Shown here piece by piece: positions 38,195-48,725 of a DNA stretch of 64,000 nt (position 1 is the stretch's first letter; each line of letters opens with the position of its first letter). Position numbers and translations under genes: made by a program. The DNA lies in NCBI RefSeq assembly GCF_041381155.1, contig NC_091147.1, positions 36,670,553 through 36,734,552 on the forward strand, in the 5' to 3' direction. The notes under the pieces were generated by a model. That model saw only the letters and a list, made by a program, of their open reading frames with translations. It made no database searches and was not told where the DNA came from. This DNA comes from Argopecten irradians (Eukaryota; Mollusca; Bivalvia; Pectinida; Pectinidae).

Positions 38195-39424
38195 TCACTG
38201 CGCGTCGGTGGTGGGTGTCCAGCTACTGGTGTCCTTCTTCATCCACACCCAGCATGAAGATCGTTCTGCTGCCTTAGCCATCCTCTGCACTGCTGTCCTT
38301 CTGGTCCTGCCCGACAACCCTAATGCAGATAGCATTCTCCACACAGACTGTGCGGGGAAGCCTCTACATCCAACCTCAACAGGGTAGTTCCATGTATGCC
38401 AGCCCTGCTCCCTGCATTCCGTCAGCAGTGCCTCGTACTTCGCCCTCTTCCTTTCATGTGCTTCACTGCACCTTTCCTCCCATGGGACTGTTAGTTCGAT
38501 AATGATGACTTTCTTTGTTCCTGGTGACCATAGAACCATATCCGGTCTGAGGTTGGTGGGAACAATATCCGGAAAAGTTAATCTCTGTTTGAGATCTACC
38601 TCCAGCCTCCAGTCTCCTGCCTGGCCGATAATTCCGGATGACCTCTCAGATCTGGATGTCCTTGTTTCACCTTCCCTCACAAACCTAATCTGCGTATGCT
38701 TGGACCTTGGTTGACTTGACCTGACGCTCTTCCGTTCTTTCTCCAAAACATCAGCCAGCTCCCTAAGGACTTGGTTGTGGCGCCACGTACATCTCCCCTG
38801 TGATAAGGCCACATGACAGGAGGTGAGTATGTGCTGGAGAGTTCCTCTCTGTCCACACAGTGGGCAGTCTGGTGTTTCCACAAGGTCCAATCTATGGAGA
38901 TTTGCTGGTGTTGGTAGCACATCATACACAGATCGGAGGAGAAAATACAGTTGGAACTGCGGGTACTTCCAGATTTCTGTCCAGGATAGAACCCGTGGTT
39001 CTGTGTCCCACCTTGTCCAGGCCCCCTGAACACCTAGTTCTACTGCTTTGGTCTGTCTTCTTTCTTCTTCCCGACTTCTTATCTCCTTCTGTACCAATGA
39101 TCGCCTCTCTGTGACATCAGCTTTCTTCCAGAGAGTGGGTTTTGATGTCCCTAGGCCCTGCCTTCCTACTGCGGTTGTTCCTATAATATCTTTGTGTCGC
39201 AACCGGCTCTCCGCTTCATCGACTGCCTTGGATGCTGACCATTTTCTGCCAGTGCGTACTTCTACACCTGGTAGCCGCACCTTGTCATCCTTCCACTCTT
39301 TTAAGGTCATGATGAGTCTTGCCTTGCCTGTCTTGAATTCTTCAACTAATGAAGAGAGAGGAAGTTTGAGTTTTGCCGTTCTGCTGTATAAGCCTACTGC
39401 AGTAAAGCTTGGAGGGACTCCCAA
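38195..39424 (-). pseudogene. Zinc knuckle and restriction-like endonuclease of the retrotransposon
   Basis: About 409 codons in the same frame as the RT segment, separated only by one TGA and a few codons (IINRHLRRWLG). CPLCGQRGTLQHILTSC fits CX2CX7HX4C exactly. Downstream LRPDMVLWS...KKVIIIELTVPWEE carries the PD...E-type catalytic pattern of the RLE family, which nicks the target for target-primed reverse transcription. Stop at 38195. Confidence 0.83.
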
Positions 39425-39451
39425 CCACCTCCTTAGGTGCCGATTGATGAT

Positions 39452-41044
39452 TCACTCCATCTTCTCCACCGTTGAAGTTGATATCTCATATAGCATAAGG
39501 GGCCAGGCTAGGCGTGGCAAGAGACCGTGCTGGTACATCCAGGCTTTGAACTTCCCTGGGAGACCTGTTTTGTGTATACGTCTCATCCCTTCTTGGACCT
39601 GTTGTTCTATTCTCCTGATGTTGCCTTTGTCCCCTAGTGATTCAACAAACCATTTTCCCAGGCATTTGATGGGGTTTCCGATTATTGTTGGTATCTCCTC
39701 CCCTTGGATCTTTAGTTGGAATTGCCTGGTTACTCTTCCCTTCTTTATAATAAGTGATCTTGACTTCCTTGGCTTGAAGGGCATTCTTGCCCAAGTTGCT
39801 GTTTCCTCTAGGGCTGTCAGTATCCATCTTGCCTGAACATGGATATCTGTAGTGATGGTCAGATCATCCATAAAGCCTCTGTTTGGCGGCTGCCTGATGT
39901 TACTGGATGTTTTTGGGCCTCTTGTCTCCCTTTCTCCTGCTCGGATGATCATGTTCATATCCATTACAAAGAGGATAACCGAGATGGTACACCCTGTTAC
40001 AATGCCCTTCTGCAGTTCCTGCCAAGATGTTGTAAATGTCTTGGTTGTAAAGCGCAGATGTATTCCGCTGAAGTAGCTTTTAATCAGTCTTCTGAAGTGC
40101 TCTGGGATATGGTAGTGTTCCAAGGCCTCCTGTATAAGCATATGAGGGATGGTTCCATATGCGTTTGCTAGATCCAACCATATCACAGTGAGGTCTTTCT
40201 TGTTGACCTTGGCTTCCCGGATTAGTTGCGTTATAATGCTGGTATGTTCTACGCACCCTGAGAATCCAGGAATTCCTCCCTTCTGTACCGATGCATCAAT
40301 ATACTGGTTCTCTGTCATGTATGTTGTCAGCCTCCTTGCTAGAACCGAGAAGAATATCTTCCCTTCTACATTTAGTAATGAGATGGTACGGAAACTCCAA
40401 ATGACTTTGAGTAACTTCCATAGATGCCTCAAAATCTTCTGACAGTTCTTGTAGACCTTGTACGGGATTCCATTGGGCCCGGGTGCTGATCCAGATCTGG
40501 CTTTCTTGACAATTTCTTGGACCTCCTTCCATGATGGTTCCTTGCCGTCCAATGGTATCCCTGGTTCTGGCACTGCCTCTATCCTTTCACATGGGCCTAG
40601 TTGTCTCCCCTGCTGTTCATCTCCATGTGTCTCTGATAGATGTCTCTCTACCTCCTCTCTAGAACTCTTCAGCGACCCTGACTTATACCCTTCCAGTGTT
40701 GACTTGGTTAGTCTGTACGGGTTTGCTATGAACTTAGCCCTCTTTTTCCCCCTCTCCTTCCTGGCTTTCCGTATTCTCTCCGCTCTTTGGAGTTTGTTTC
40801 TCTTCTCTCTCAGAATAGCCCTTAACTCACTCATCCCAATCTTCTCCTCCTCGTTTGCTGTCTTAAATTGTTTGGTGATAGTCCTGATTTCCGTTCGAAG
40901 GCTTAGTATCTCCTTTTGGCGTCTGTTGGGTGTTACATGTTCATCCTTCCTGCTACCACCTTGCTTTGTTCCAAAGCGCTCAAGTCCCACTGCGTACACT
41001 AATGTTGACAGGGATGTTATCTTCCTGTGTACGTCGCCTACCAA
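39452..41044 (-). pseudogene. Reverse transcriptase domain of the RLE retrotransposon
   Basis: About 530 codons. Residue positions are counted from 41044. APGPNGIPYKVYK (188-199) is the early RT motif, WLDLANAYGTIPH (289-301) carries a catalytic Asp block, QKGIVTGCTIS (345-355) the next motif, and FMDDLTI (391-397) the YxDD-type active site. SFRTISLLNVEGKI follows KVIW directly at about residue 216, where relatives have a longer stretch; this looks like an in-frame deletion. The frame is closed by TGA at 39454-39452, and the same frame reopens immediately into the endonuclease region. Confidence 0.85.
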
Positions 41045-41574
41045 TGTCCTCTGTCAGATCTTATCAAGGTCATTATCAAATGCTTCCCACCGTTTATCTT
41101 CTGAAGATGGCCACTGTACTGCCTCCTTCCTGGTGTTTCCATCTTTTTTTGGTAAGCATAAATTGGGTTCTGACTACCATTCTCCGCCGCAACATAGTCC
41201 TGATCCACTTCAGTGGGTAGGAGGTCCTCAGTACTGTGGTGTTCTTCCTGGCTGAAGTCCTCCTCCGTCTCATCAGTATTAACTGTGCGTTCCTCTTTCC
41301 GCTTCACAGGTCTACATTTGGTTTTCGCTTGGTAAATCTTTAACCCCTTCAGGTTCTTACACGCTTTCCCACAATGACACTTTGTTTCTGCCGTCGTTCC
41401 TGTCAATGTCCGTTGTACAAGCCGAGTCGTTGCCGTTGTATCCACGTTGCTGGGTCTTTCATCCTCCCCCCCCCCACCCCCCTCCCAAGGGAAGACCCTG
41501 GGGGTGTTGTTCTTCATTCTGTGTTGTAGCTTGCTGTGGTGTTCCCTCACAGGAACTGTGTGTCGGGCTGCCAA
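41038..41574 (-). pseudogene. Retrotransposon N-terminal zinc-finger segment
   Basis: 178 codons with KCHCGKACKNLKGLKIYQAKTKC-type spacing, a C-x-C-...-C zinc-finger-like block of the kind that precedes the RT in RLE elements. The position where related elements, as I recall them, carry a His (LKIHQ) is Tyr here. The frame runs off into GHW-stop because of a shift in the A7 run (41147-41153). The RT frame continues from the same region (RWEAFDNDLDKI) but meets a TGA. Confidence 0.7.
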
Positions 41575-41691
41575 CCCTTCACACCCAAAAATTCCAGTCT
41601 TCCCTGGACGCCATCTGTTTTTCCAAATGTCACCAAACTGTTCTTGGTTGTCAGCTAGTCTTTCCTAGCCGCCACTGGTTGCCAAGATAAA

Positions 41692-42677
41692 ATTACCTAA
41701 ATACAGCTGTGATGGTATACTGCAGCACCGCCGACGTCCTCAGCCGAGGCCATCCCTCATTGCGTGTTTCGACCCCTTACTCGGTATAATCTCAGGATGG
41801 GAGGTCCACAGTGATGATCAGTCACTGCGCGTCGGTGGTGGGTGTCCAGCTACTGGTGTCCTTCTTCATCCACACCCAGCATGAAGATCGTTCTGCTGCC
41901 TTAGCCATCCTCTGCACTGCTGTCCTTCTGGTCCTGCCCGACAACCCTAATGCAGATAGCATTCTCCACACAGACTGCGCGGGGAAGCCTCTACATCCAA
42001 CCTCAACAGGGTAGTTCCATGTATGCCAGCCCTGCTCCCTGCTTTCCGTCAGCAGTGCCTCGTACTACGCCCTCTTCATTTCATGTGCTTCACTGCACCT
42101 TTTCTCCCATGGGACTGTTAGTTCGATAATGATGACTTTCTTTGTTCCTGATGACCATAGAACCATATCCGGTCTGAGGTTGGTGGGAACAATATCCGGA
42201 AAAGTTAATCTCTGGTTGAGATCTACCTCCAGTCTCCTGCCTGGCCGATAATTCCGGATGACCTCTCAGATCTGGATGTCCTTGTTTCACCTTCCCTCAC
42301 AAACCTAATCTGCGTATGCTTGGACCTTGGTTGACTTGACCTGACGCTCTTCCGTTCTTTCTCCAAAACATCAGCCAGCTCCCTAAGGACTTGGTTGTGG
42401 CGCCACGTACATCTCCCCTGTGATAAGGCCACATGACAGGAGGTGAGTATGTGCTGGAGAGTTCCTCTCTGTCCACACAGTGGGCAGTCTGGTGTTTCCA
42501 CAAGGTCCAATCTATGGAGATTTGCTGGTGTTGGTAGCACATCATACACAGATCGGAGGAGAAAATACAGTTGGAACTGCGGGTACTTCCAGATTTCTGT
42601 CCAGGATAGAACCCGTGGTTCTGTGTCCCACCTTGTCCAGGCCCCCTGAACACATAGTTCCACTGCTTTGGTCTGTC
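41692..42677 (-). mobile_element. 5'-truncated second copy of the RLE retrotransposon
   Basis: Nearly identical to 38065-39057 of the adjacent copy, from the shared 3' terminus (ATTACCTAAATACAGCTG on the + strand) to a clean break at GTCTGTC (42677). A 7-bp deletion near 42232 (loss of one CCTCCAG-like unit) shifts its frame. The break within the endonuclease region is a typical 5' truncation after target-primed reverse transcription. Confidence 0.88.
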
Positions 42678-42856
42678 ATCTATAATGTGTATTAAAATGA
42701 ATATGGTTAAGACCCTAAGTAACAGTCTTCAATCTCATTTCATTTAGTATTTTTACATAATATAAGTGACTTCTAAAAATATTTTGTATCTAAAAATCAT
42801 ATAGAGCATTAAAAACCAATGATATAATATTACCAATGTTTATAAAACATCATATA

Positions 42857-44048
42857 CAGTGGCGTAGGAAGATGAAACGTCATGGGGGGGGCAAAAGTCC
42901 TCAATATTTTGTAAAACCCCCCCCCCGCCACACCTACAGGAGGACTGATTAATTCAACTCCCAACCATATAATATATGCTTTATGTTCATTTTTCATATA
43001 TCACTAAATTTAATCCTTGTACACATTTATAGACAGTGGGGTCGCTAAAAGGAAATTAACGAATACGCAAATTGGCCGAATTAGCATGTGAGCGTCGAAG
43101 GCGCAAGATTTTGGTGTTTTATTAGGGTCTGACGGTGACCCCCGGATTAGTTTTATGTATTTTGATGATTTTGTGATCGCCCGACAGCGCGAGATTTTGG
43201 TGTTTGGGGGGGGGGGGGGGGGGGTCCGGGGGTCTCCCCGGGAAAAAAATTACGATTTAGAATGGCTTAGATGATTTTTACGATGCATTTTGATGAATTT
43301 GCGAGCGCCCAAAGGCGTGAGAATTTGGTGTTAGGGGGGTCCGGGGGTCTCCCCCGGGAAAAAAATTACGATTTAGAATGGCTGAGATGAGTTTTTACGA
43401 TGCATTTTGATGAATTTGCGAGCGCCCAAAGGCGCGAGAATTTGGTGTTAGTGGGGTCCGGGGGTCTCCCCCGGGGAAAATAATTGCGATTTAGAATGGC
43501 TGAGATGAGTTTTACGATAAAGTTTAATGATTATTAAGCGTTCTTAACATGGTAATTTTTCGATTTAAAGCTACCTGCATTTAGAAATGATAATTGTGTC
43601 GTCATAACATTATGCAACCCTACTCGATCTGAATATACCGGCTTCACACCATCGGCACATCGTTGTGTAACATAAAAAAAATGAATTAATTGTCTCGCTA
43701 AGACATATAAACAAATTGATCTTTTAAGAGACATTTTTAAATAGCACATAGAATCCCTTGATGGACATTTTTAGTCTAGTTTGTGTGAATTAAATTTTCA
43801 CTATTTAAGGTTTGACATTATGTGCTTGAACGTTTTAGGAAATGCGCCGCGCAGCGGAAAATTTTCTAGAATGAAGTACGAAAATATGTGTAGGAGGACC
43901 CTTTTTTCTTTCAAATAAGCATTTTTTAGAAAATTTCAGTCGGCGAAAATGGGGGGGCAAAAAAGACATGTTTGCCCCCCCGTCCTGGGGAACGGGGGGG
44001 GGGGGGGGCAGTTGCCCCCCCTGCCCCCCCGCTTCCTACGCCCCTGAT
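42857..44048. mobile_element. 1.2-kb inverted-repeat element with internal ~120-bp tandem units
   Basis: Left end CAGTGGCGTAGGAAG, right end CTTCCTACGCCCCTG, flanked by ATATA-like sequence on both sides. G runs of >15 sit near both ends. Inside (43140-43520) about three units share GGTCCGGGGGTCTCCCCCGG and GATTTAGAATGGCT. There is no credible coding frame, so it is probably a non-autonomous DNA element. Confidence 0.7.
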
Positions 44049-44647
44049 ATATATGTGTTTGTGTCGGCTTCAATAGATTACCAACTTAAACTATAATCTA
44101 CAGGTCAAAATTTCCGACAATATACTTCAAGGTGTACGTCTATGCGATAAAAGAAATCATGCGCAACTATGCACGGTCACAAGAAATGAAAGTTGGCTAA
44201 GAATGTAGCCCTACGAGAACTCCTATGTCAATACAGAATACTGTTACATTAGAATATACACTGATCAAGAAACCTGTTTTTCTGATAAAATTTAGATATG
44301 ATTTGTAAAAAAATATTTCACCTGGAACTCAAAATGCATCGTTCTTAATAATCCACATTAATCCATATTAATTCTTAGCATTTGCAATATTTATGATTTT
44401 ATGTATATTAAAGCACTGATTATCTTTGATCAATAATTTACATTGTATATTATACGGAATTTATTAAATAAATTATTTTCCAAAACCCATTAATGCTACC
44501 TATGATACTGATTGATTACAGGTGAAAATAAAGACAGCTTATATGAAACAGTATATAATTGCCTTCCTATTGTTTCCTAAAACAACACCTACCTATTGTT
44601 GATACACGTAAATATGTTGGCGTTCAGAGAACACCCCTAATTTACAT

Positions 44648-44715
44648 TAGCCTGGAGGCCCTACCCATAATTCCTAGCGGTGGGTATAGGAATTATGGGT
44701 AGGGCCTCCAGGCTA
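44648..44715. mobile_element. Perfect 28-bp-arm hairpin with 10-bp target duplication
   Basis: Arms 44648-44675 and 44688-44715 are exact reverse complements (TAGCCTGGAGGCCCTACCCA onward) around a 12-nt loop. TAATTTACAT flanks it on both sides (44638-44647, 44716-44725), as expected of a target-site duplication. Confidence 0.9.
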
Positions 44716-45130
44716 TAATTTACATAGGGACCAATATCATATCTCTTTTCTTCCTACTAAACCACTTCCAAACGTAAATTACATATAAAACACATTCATC
44801 GACATGTTTTTTATCATGAAATCACTTTTCCAAAAGTAACAATGAAATATTTACTGAAAACCTTTGGACCTGAAGAATTTGAGAGAGGGATAGCGGCGAG
44901 GGTAGTGCTCATTAATTAGCATGCAAGCCACACTGGTGTAAATGTTTTAACTCGGGCTCTCGCATCTAAGCTGGGAGCTTGTTTTCAAACTTCAGGCTGT
45001 ATACAAAAAAATGGCGACGAAAGCATTTGGAATTGAGTATCAGAAATGCCCTATATCAAGAGACTTGCATTGATTGCTGAAGTCAGATTATGGAGTATCG
45101 GGAGTGTCAATGCATATGTAAAATAACAGG

Positions 45131-45311
45131 GAACTGTCGAGTATCCCGACTAGGAATCGAAGCCGGGTCTCTGGTGTGAAAAATTACGGGTAAGAGCTAC
45201 CAACTGAGCCACAGAAGCATGCTCCGCATCACTGAGCTGAGTGACAGATACCTACATGTATTAACTAAATTACGATGTATAAACCACATCGACCCTCGCT
45301 CCTTTTACACA
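45131..45311 (-). mobile_element. tRNA-derived SINE, copy 2
   Basis: On the minus strand: GTAAAAGGAGCGAGGGTCGA, then TCTGTCACTCAGCTCAGTG, then TCTGTGGCTCAGTTGGTAGC (A box) and CCGGCTTCGATTCCTAGTCG (B box). Same family as 19781-19912, with the inter-box region present. Confidence 0.68.
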
Positions 45312-47399
45312 TAAATCTGTATCCATAAATCTTGTTTAGATGTCCAAAAAAAAAAAAAATATACATAAAAAATCAATAACACAACTGACAAATCATCGAT
45401 TTTGGCTTCCTGGAGGCACTATCAGTGATGTTTAGGGGCGTAGTGAGGGTTGAAAAAATGTGGATGCAATGTTATTCCTTGCCGAATTTCCTCCAAAGCA
45501 ATTTGTCCCGGAACAGTGCAAACAATCTGTGAAACCGCATCAAATTTCTAAGACTCAGCTTTTGATATCTGTGTCTAAGCATAACCATTTGTAAATATAT
45601 AAATGTTGATAACACAAGTATTATACAATATTTAACAACAGTGATGACAATGATATTTTCAAAATAGTCTATACATTACACATAATACGACTGCATTTTT
45701 CTACCCATCAGACACTATTTCTCTGCCTCATTCAACACCATTACCCCCCTCTCTCCAGCTCACTTCAGCATCCCAAGGAAACAATCGCTGATATGTGTAT
45801 CCTATGAGAAGTCAACTAGTCATAGATATTAGGGACCTCCGATCCAACAACCAACGAAGGAAACAGAAAGACGTAGATGTGAATGTAGTAACTCTCAGCA
45901 TTTACGTCAGGGCAAACATACGGGAAGGCCAACCAGGACAGTACTACTACACATGGCTTTTAACAAAACGGAAGCGATGGTGATTTGCTGCCGTTTACTC
46001 AACTAAACGTGTAGTCGGCGGCCATTACAAATGTGTGAAATAAAAGGGTCCAGAAGTATTTCATTGTGCAGAGTTGTTTAATTTCACATATGAGATATAA
46101 TATGGGGGCAGCGGGGTACATATGATCCGAATGAATAGGTATCTGTACGTTTTCCCGGCTTGGACGATTGTATTTGAAATTTGCCGCTGACGTATATAAT
46201 ATATATATAGCGTAGGCTAATTTTTTTCCTACGAGTTCACGTTTTTAAAGAGGTATCGCGAGTTGACTATATATTAGGCAAAAAAACATTCAAAAAGCGT
46301 ACTAAGCGTGCAAATAGAGTTGTTATAATTAACGTATTTTGACGAAAACATTTTTCGGCAATGCTGATCTGACCATTTCTATGGACAGCAAGGTGTCATT
46401 TCTTCATGGAGCAATAAAAAAAAACATAAAAAAAAATAATAAAGTTAGAAATTGTCACCGGGACAATTTGACGGGCTTTTCACCTAAAAGGTATTCCGGT
46501 AAAGGTCATTTATATAAACAAGGCTTTCCAGAACTTCAGAAGAAGTCATTTTGAGATTTTAGATTTTTTGGCCCCTGTGACCTTGAATATAAGTCAAGGT
46601 CAATCATATCGAAAAACTTGGTAGGCATTTATGCCAGCATGCTACATGCCTAATATTAGGTGTCTATGCTCTCCTAGAATTTCAAAAGAAGATTTGTTAA
46701 TCATTTTGTCAAAAAACATGACAAGAAGATGTATTCGTGATTTTCACCGAAAACAGCGAATTTGCAATATGAGTCAATGATCAACCGGAAGTTGACATTT
46801 TAGAGAAAATGTACAATTACAAAGTTTATCAGTATGGTATTCTACATAAAATATTAAAAAAAAAGGAATTAGCTCAGTGGTTAACGAATCATGGCTGTCT
46901 AGGTTAAACGGAAGTGACATCATTGCAGCCATATTTGAATTTGAATCGACACCATATTAACAAGAATTGTTCACGGTGATAAGCGGAAGATCTTGTGTGA
47001 GTTTGGGCTTGATTTGACTGGTGGCATCAGAGGAGATGTTTAAAATATATTTGTCGAAATTTGCAAAAAAATTCTTACTTAAATATTAATTACGTCATAA
47101 AACATTAGTTAGTCGACCAATTTTAAATTTGGAGACATCAAAACCTTCAGAATGACATACTGCATCGATGTATTGAAAAAAAAAATGGGAAAAAAAATGA
47201 AAAATAAAAAAAAAAATAAAAATAGTCACTTTTGGTAAACTTTGACCTCTAGCGAGCTCTTTAACGAGACATATTTTGTGGAAAATGTAATGGGTAAAAT
47301 TTAGTAATAAACGTTTGTTTCATGTTTCAACTTAGGCCCCTAAAACTGGTATAAACTGTAACTAGGATTTCCAGAGCTATATAAGCTATACAACACTGA
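45312..47399. other. No gene seen
   Basis: Poly-A-rich stretches and short frames only. Confidence 0.4.
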
Positions 47400-48538
47400 A
47401 GCATGCTGCCAAAGACACCAAGCAACACATCGGTCACGCGGTCACATTATACTGTGTATGCTGAGCGCTAAGCAGGAGCAGAAACTATAGTTTGTATTTT
47501 CGCGCCTTTATAGAATTCAAACGCACATAAGACGAAGATCAGCAGCAAATATTTACTTCCGGCAAGGACCTACGAGGAAATCCTACCTCGTGAGAAATCA
47601 AAACACAGAAGGTAACAGCCAAGGTTTCACGTATTTTCGTCGCTTTTGTATTGAATGAAGAAGTTTTCTTTTAATAACTGAAAGTGCATATAGTTAGACC
47701 TAATTATATTTAACTGGTAACGGCGACATATAGAACAGTGTAAATTCTTCAGATTTTTGTGGAAATTCCAAAATGTCACGTTTATTTATAAAACTTTCGA
47801 TTTGTATCGTCATTATGTCTTACATGTTTATATATTGTGCATATGACTGTTGGTTTATCTTAAAGCAGTAATTATTATCCTGAGTGAAATTGGTAAATTA
47901 TCCACTGAGTGCGTACAATGTACGTACTTGTACAAAATATGTAGACACATGTGCTTTGTAAATGTCAACAATATAATACATGCAAATTAATGTCTAAACT
48001 AATGAAATTAATAATTATTACAAAATACATCAATGCCACAAATTAGCCTCTTGAAAAAGGATTTACTACGATTGATGTTTAACTTCTGAAGTTAAAATTG
48101 ATTTCATGTAGTATTATATGTATAGATTATATATACTAGGCACACATAATCAACGTGCCAAAAAAAAATTCTTTAATGCGTGTCACATTTTAGGGGAAAA
48201 ACGAAAAGAACCAAGGCTTGAGTTTGGTACACCACCCATATAGGTACATTACTCTATCTACTTATACGTCTGTGAAAAATTAAGGCCTAGGATTATAATT
48301 AAAAATGAAAAAAGTAACATGCAAACACTCTAGTTGTTACAAAACACAGGTTAGTTTATCCTCTTTACAGTATGTTCTTGTATTTGTTGCAATGAATATG
48401 AAAACATGATTGTTAGTATGCAGATGATTTTGCATTTCGTATAACTTAATAAGAAATGGCCTCAAAAAAATGAGTCTGGAGATATGATGAACTAGATGTC
48501 AGGTAACAATTACAGTTATCATTTTCCATATATTTCAG
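47400..48538 (+). promoter_or_regulatory. Presumed 5' region of the ICE1-like gene
   Basis: A possible non-coding first exon ends ACACAGAAG|GTAACA at 47611, about 930 bp before the acceptor at 48538. No TATA box or CpG island stands out. The stretch around 47400-47500 resembles a dispersed repeat, so the real transcription start is uncertain. Confidence 0.25.
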
Positions 48539-48725
48539 TGTGAAGATATGAAGTGAATCCCTGCTGTTTTGGAGGATGAATGCCGAGAGTGGGGGGTCTG
48601 TCCCCGGGGAGGAAGGAGGAGACAAAAACGATGCGGAGGGTGACCTTCAGAGTCTGGACTTTGACTTTGTTACCTCTACAGAGAATGAGAATATCTGGTG
48701 TGAGCAGTGTAAAGTCCTCAAACAG
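48539..48725 (+). CDS. ICE1-like first coding exon (ATG 48576), GC donor
   Basis: Acceptor TATTTCAG ends at 48538. A 37-nt leader contains a two-codon upstream ORF (ATG AAG TGA, 48548-48556). The main ATG at 48576 opens 50 codons ending CKVLKQ. The exon ends AAACAG|GCAAGT, a GC-AG donor with otherwise perfect consensus. The next exon (GAACTTCAG...) continues the frame in phase 0. Confidence 0.68.

Larger units (their letters stand above)
38065..41691 (-). mobile_element. RLE-type non-LTR retrotransposon (R2/NeSL/Hero-like), decayed
   Basis: On the minus strand, 5' to 3', it encodes an N-terminal zinc-finger region (41574-41038), a reverse transcriptase (41044-39452) and a C-terminal region with a CX2CX7HX4C zinc knuckle and a restriction-like endonuclease (39424-38195), followed by ~130 bp of 3' UTR ending near 38065. 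This order is that of the early-branching, often site-specific, non-LTR elements. There is no poly(A) tail; the 3' terminus (minus strand) ends TTTAGGTAAT. Lesions: a frameshift in an A run near 41147-41153, TGA stops at about 41056-41054 and 39454-39452, and an apparent internal RT deletion near 40395. The element is therefore inactive. The clade within the RLE group is not settled. Confidence 0.87.

Noticed and set aside
38085..41690. Several long + strand frames
   Set aside because: Antisense shadows of the minus-strand retrotransposon, which has clear RT, zinc-knuckle and endonuclease motifs.
45795..45983. 62-codon + frame
   Set aside because: Charged but unrecognisable, no splice context or repeat relation, too short to support.
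46861..46910. tRNA-like A box (TTAGCTCAGTGGTTA)
   Set aside because: No B box or cloverleaf follows; at most a short SINE relic.
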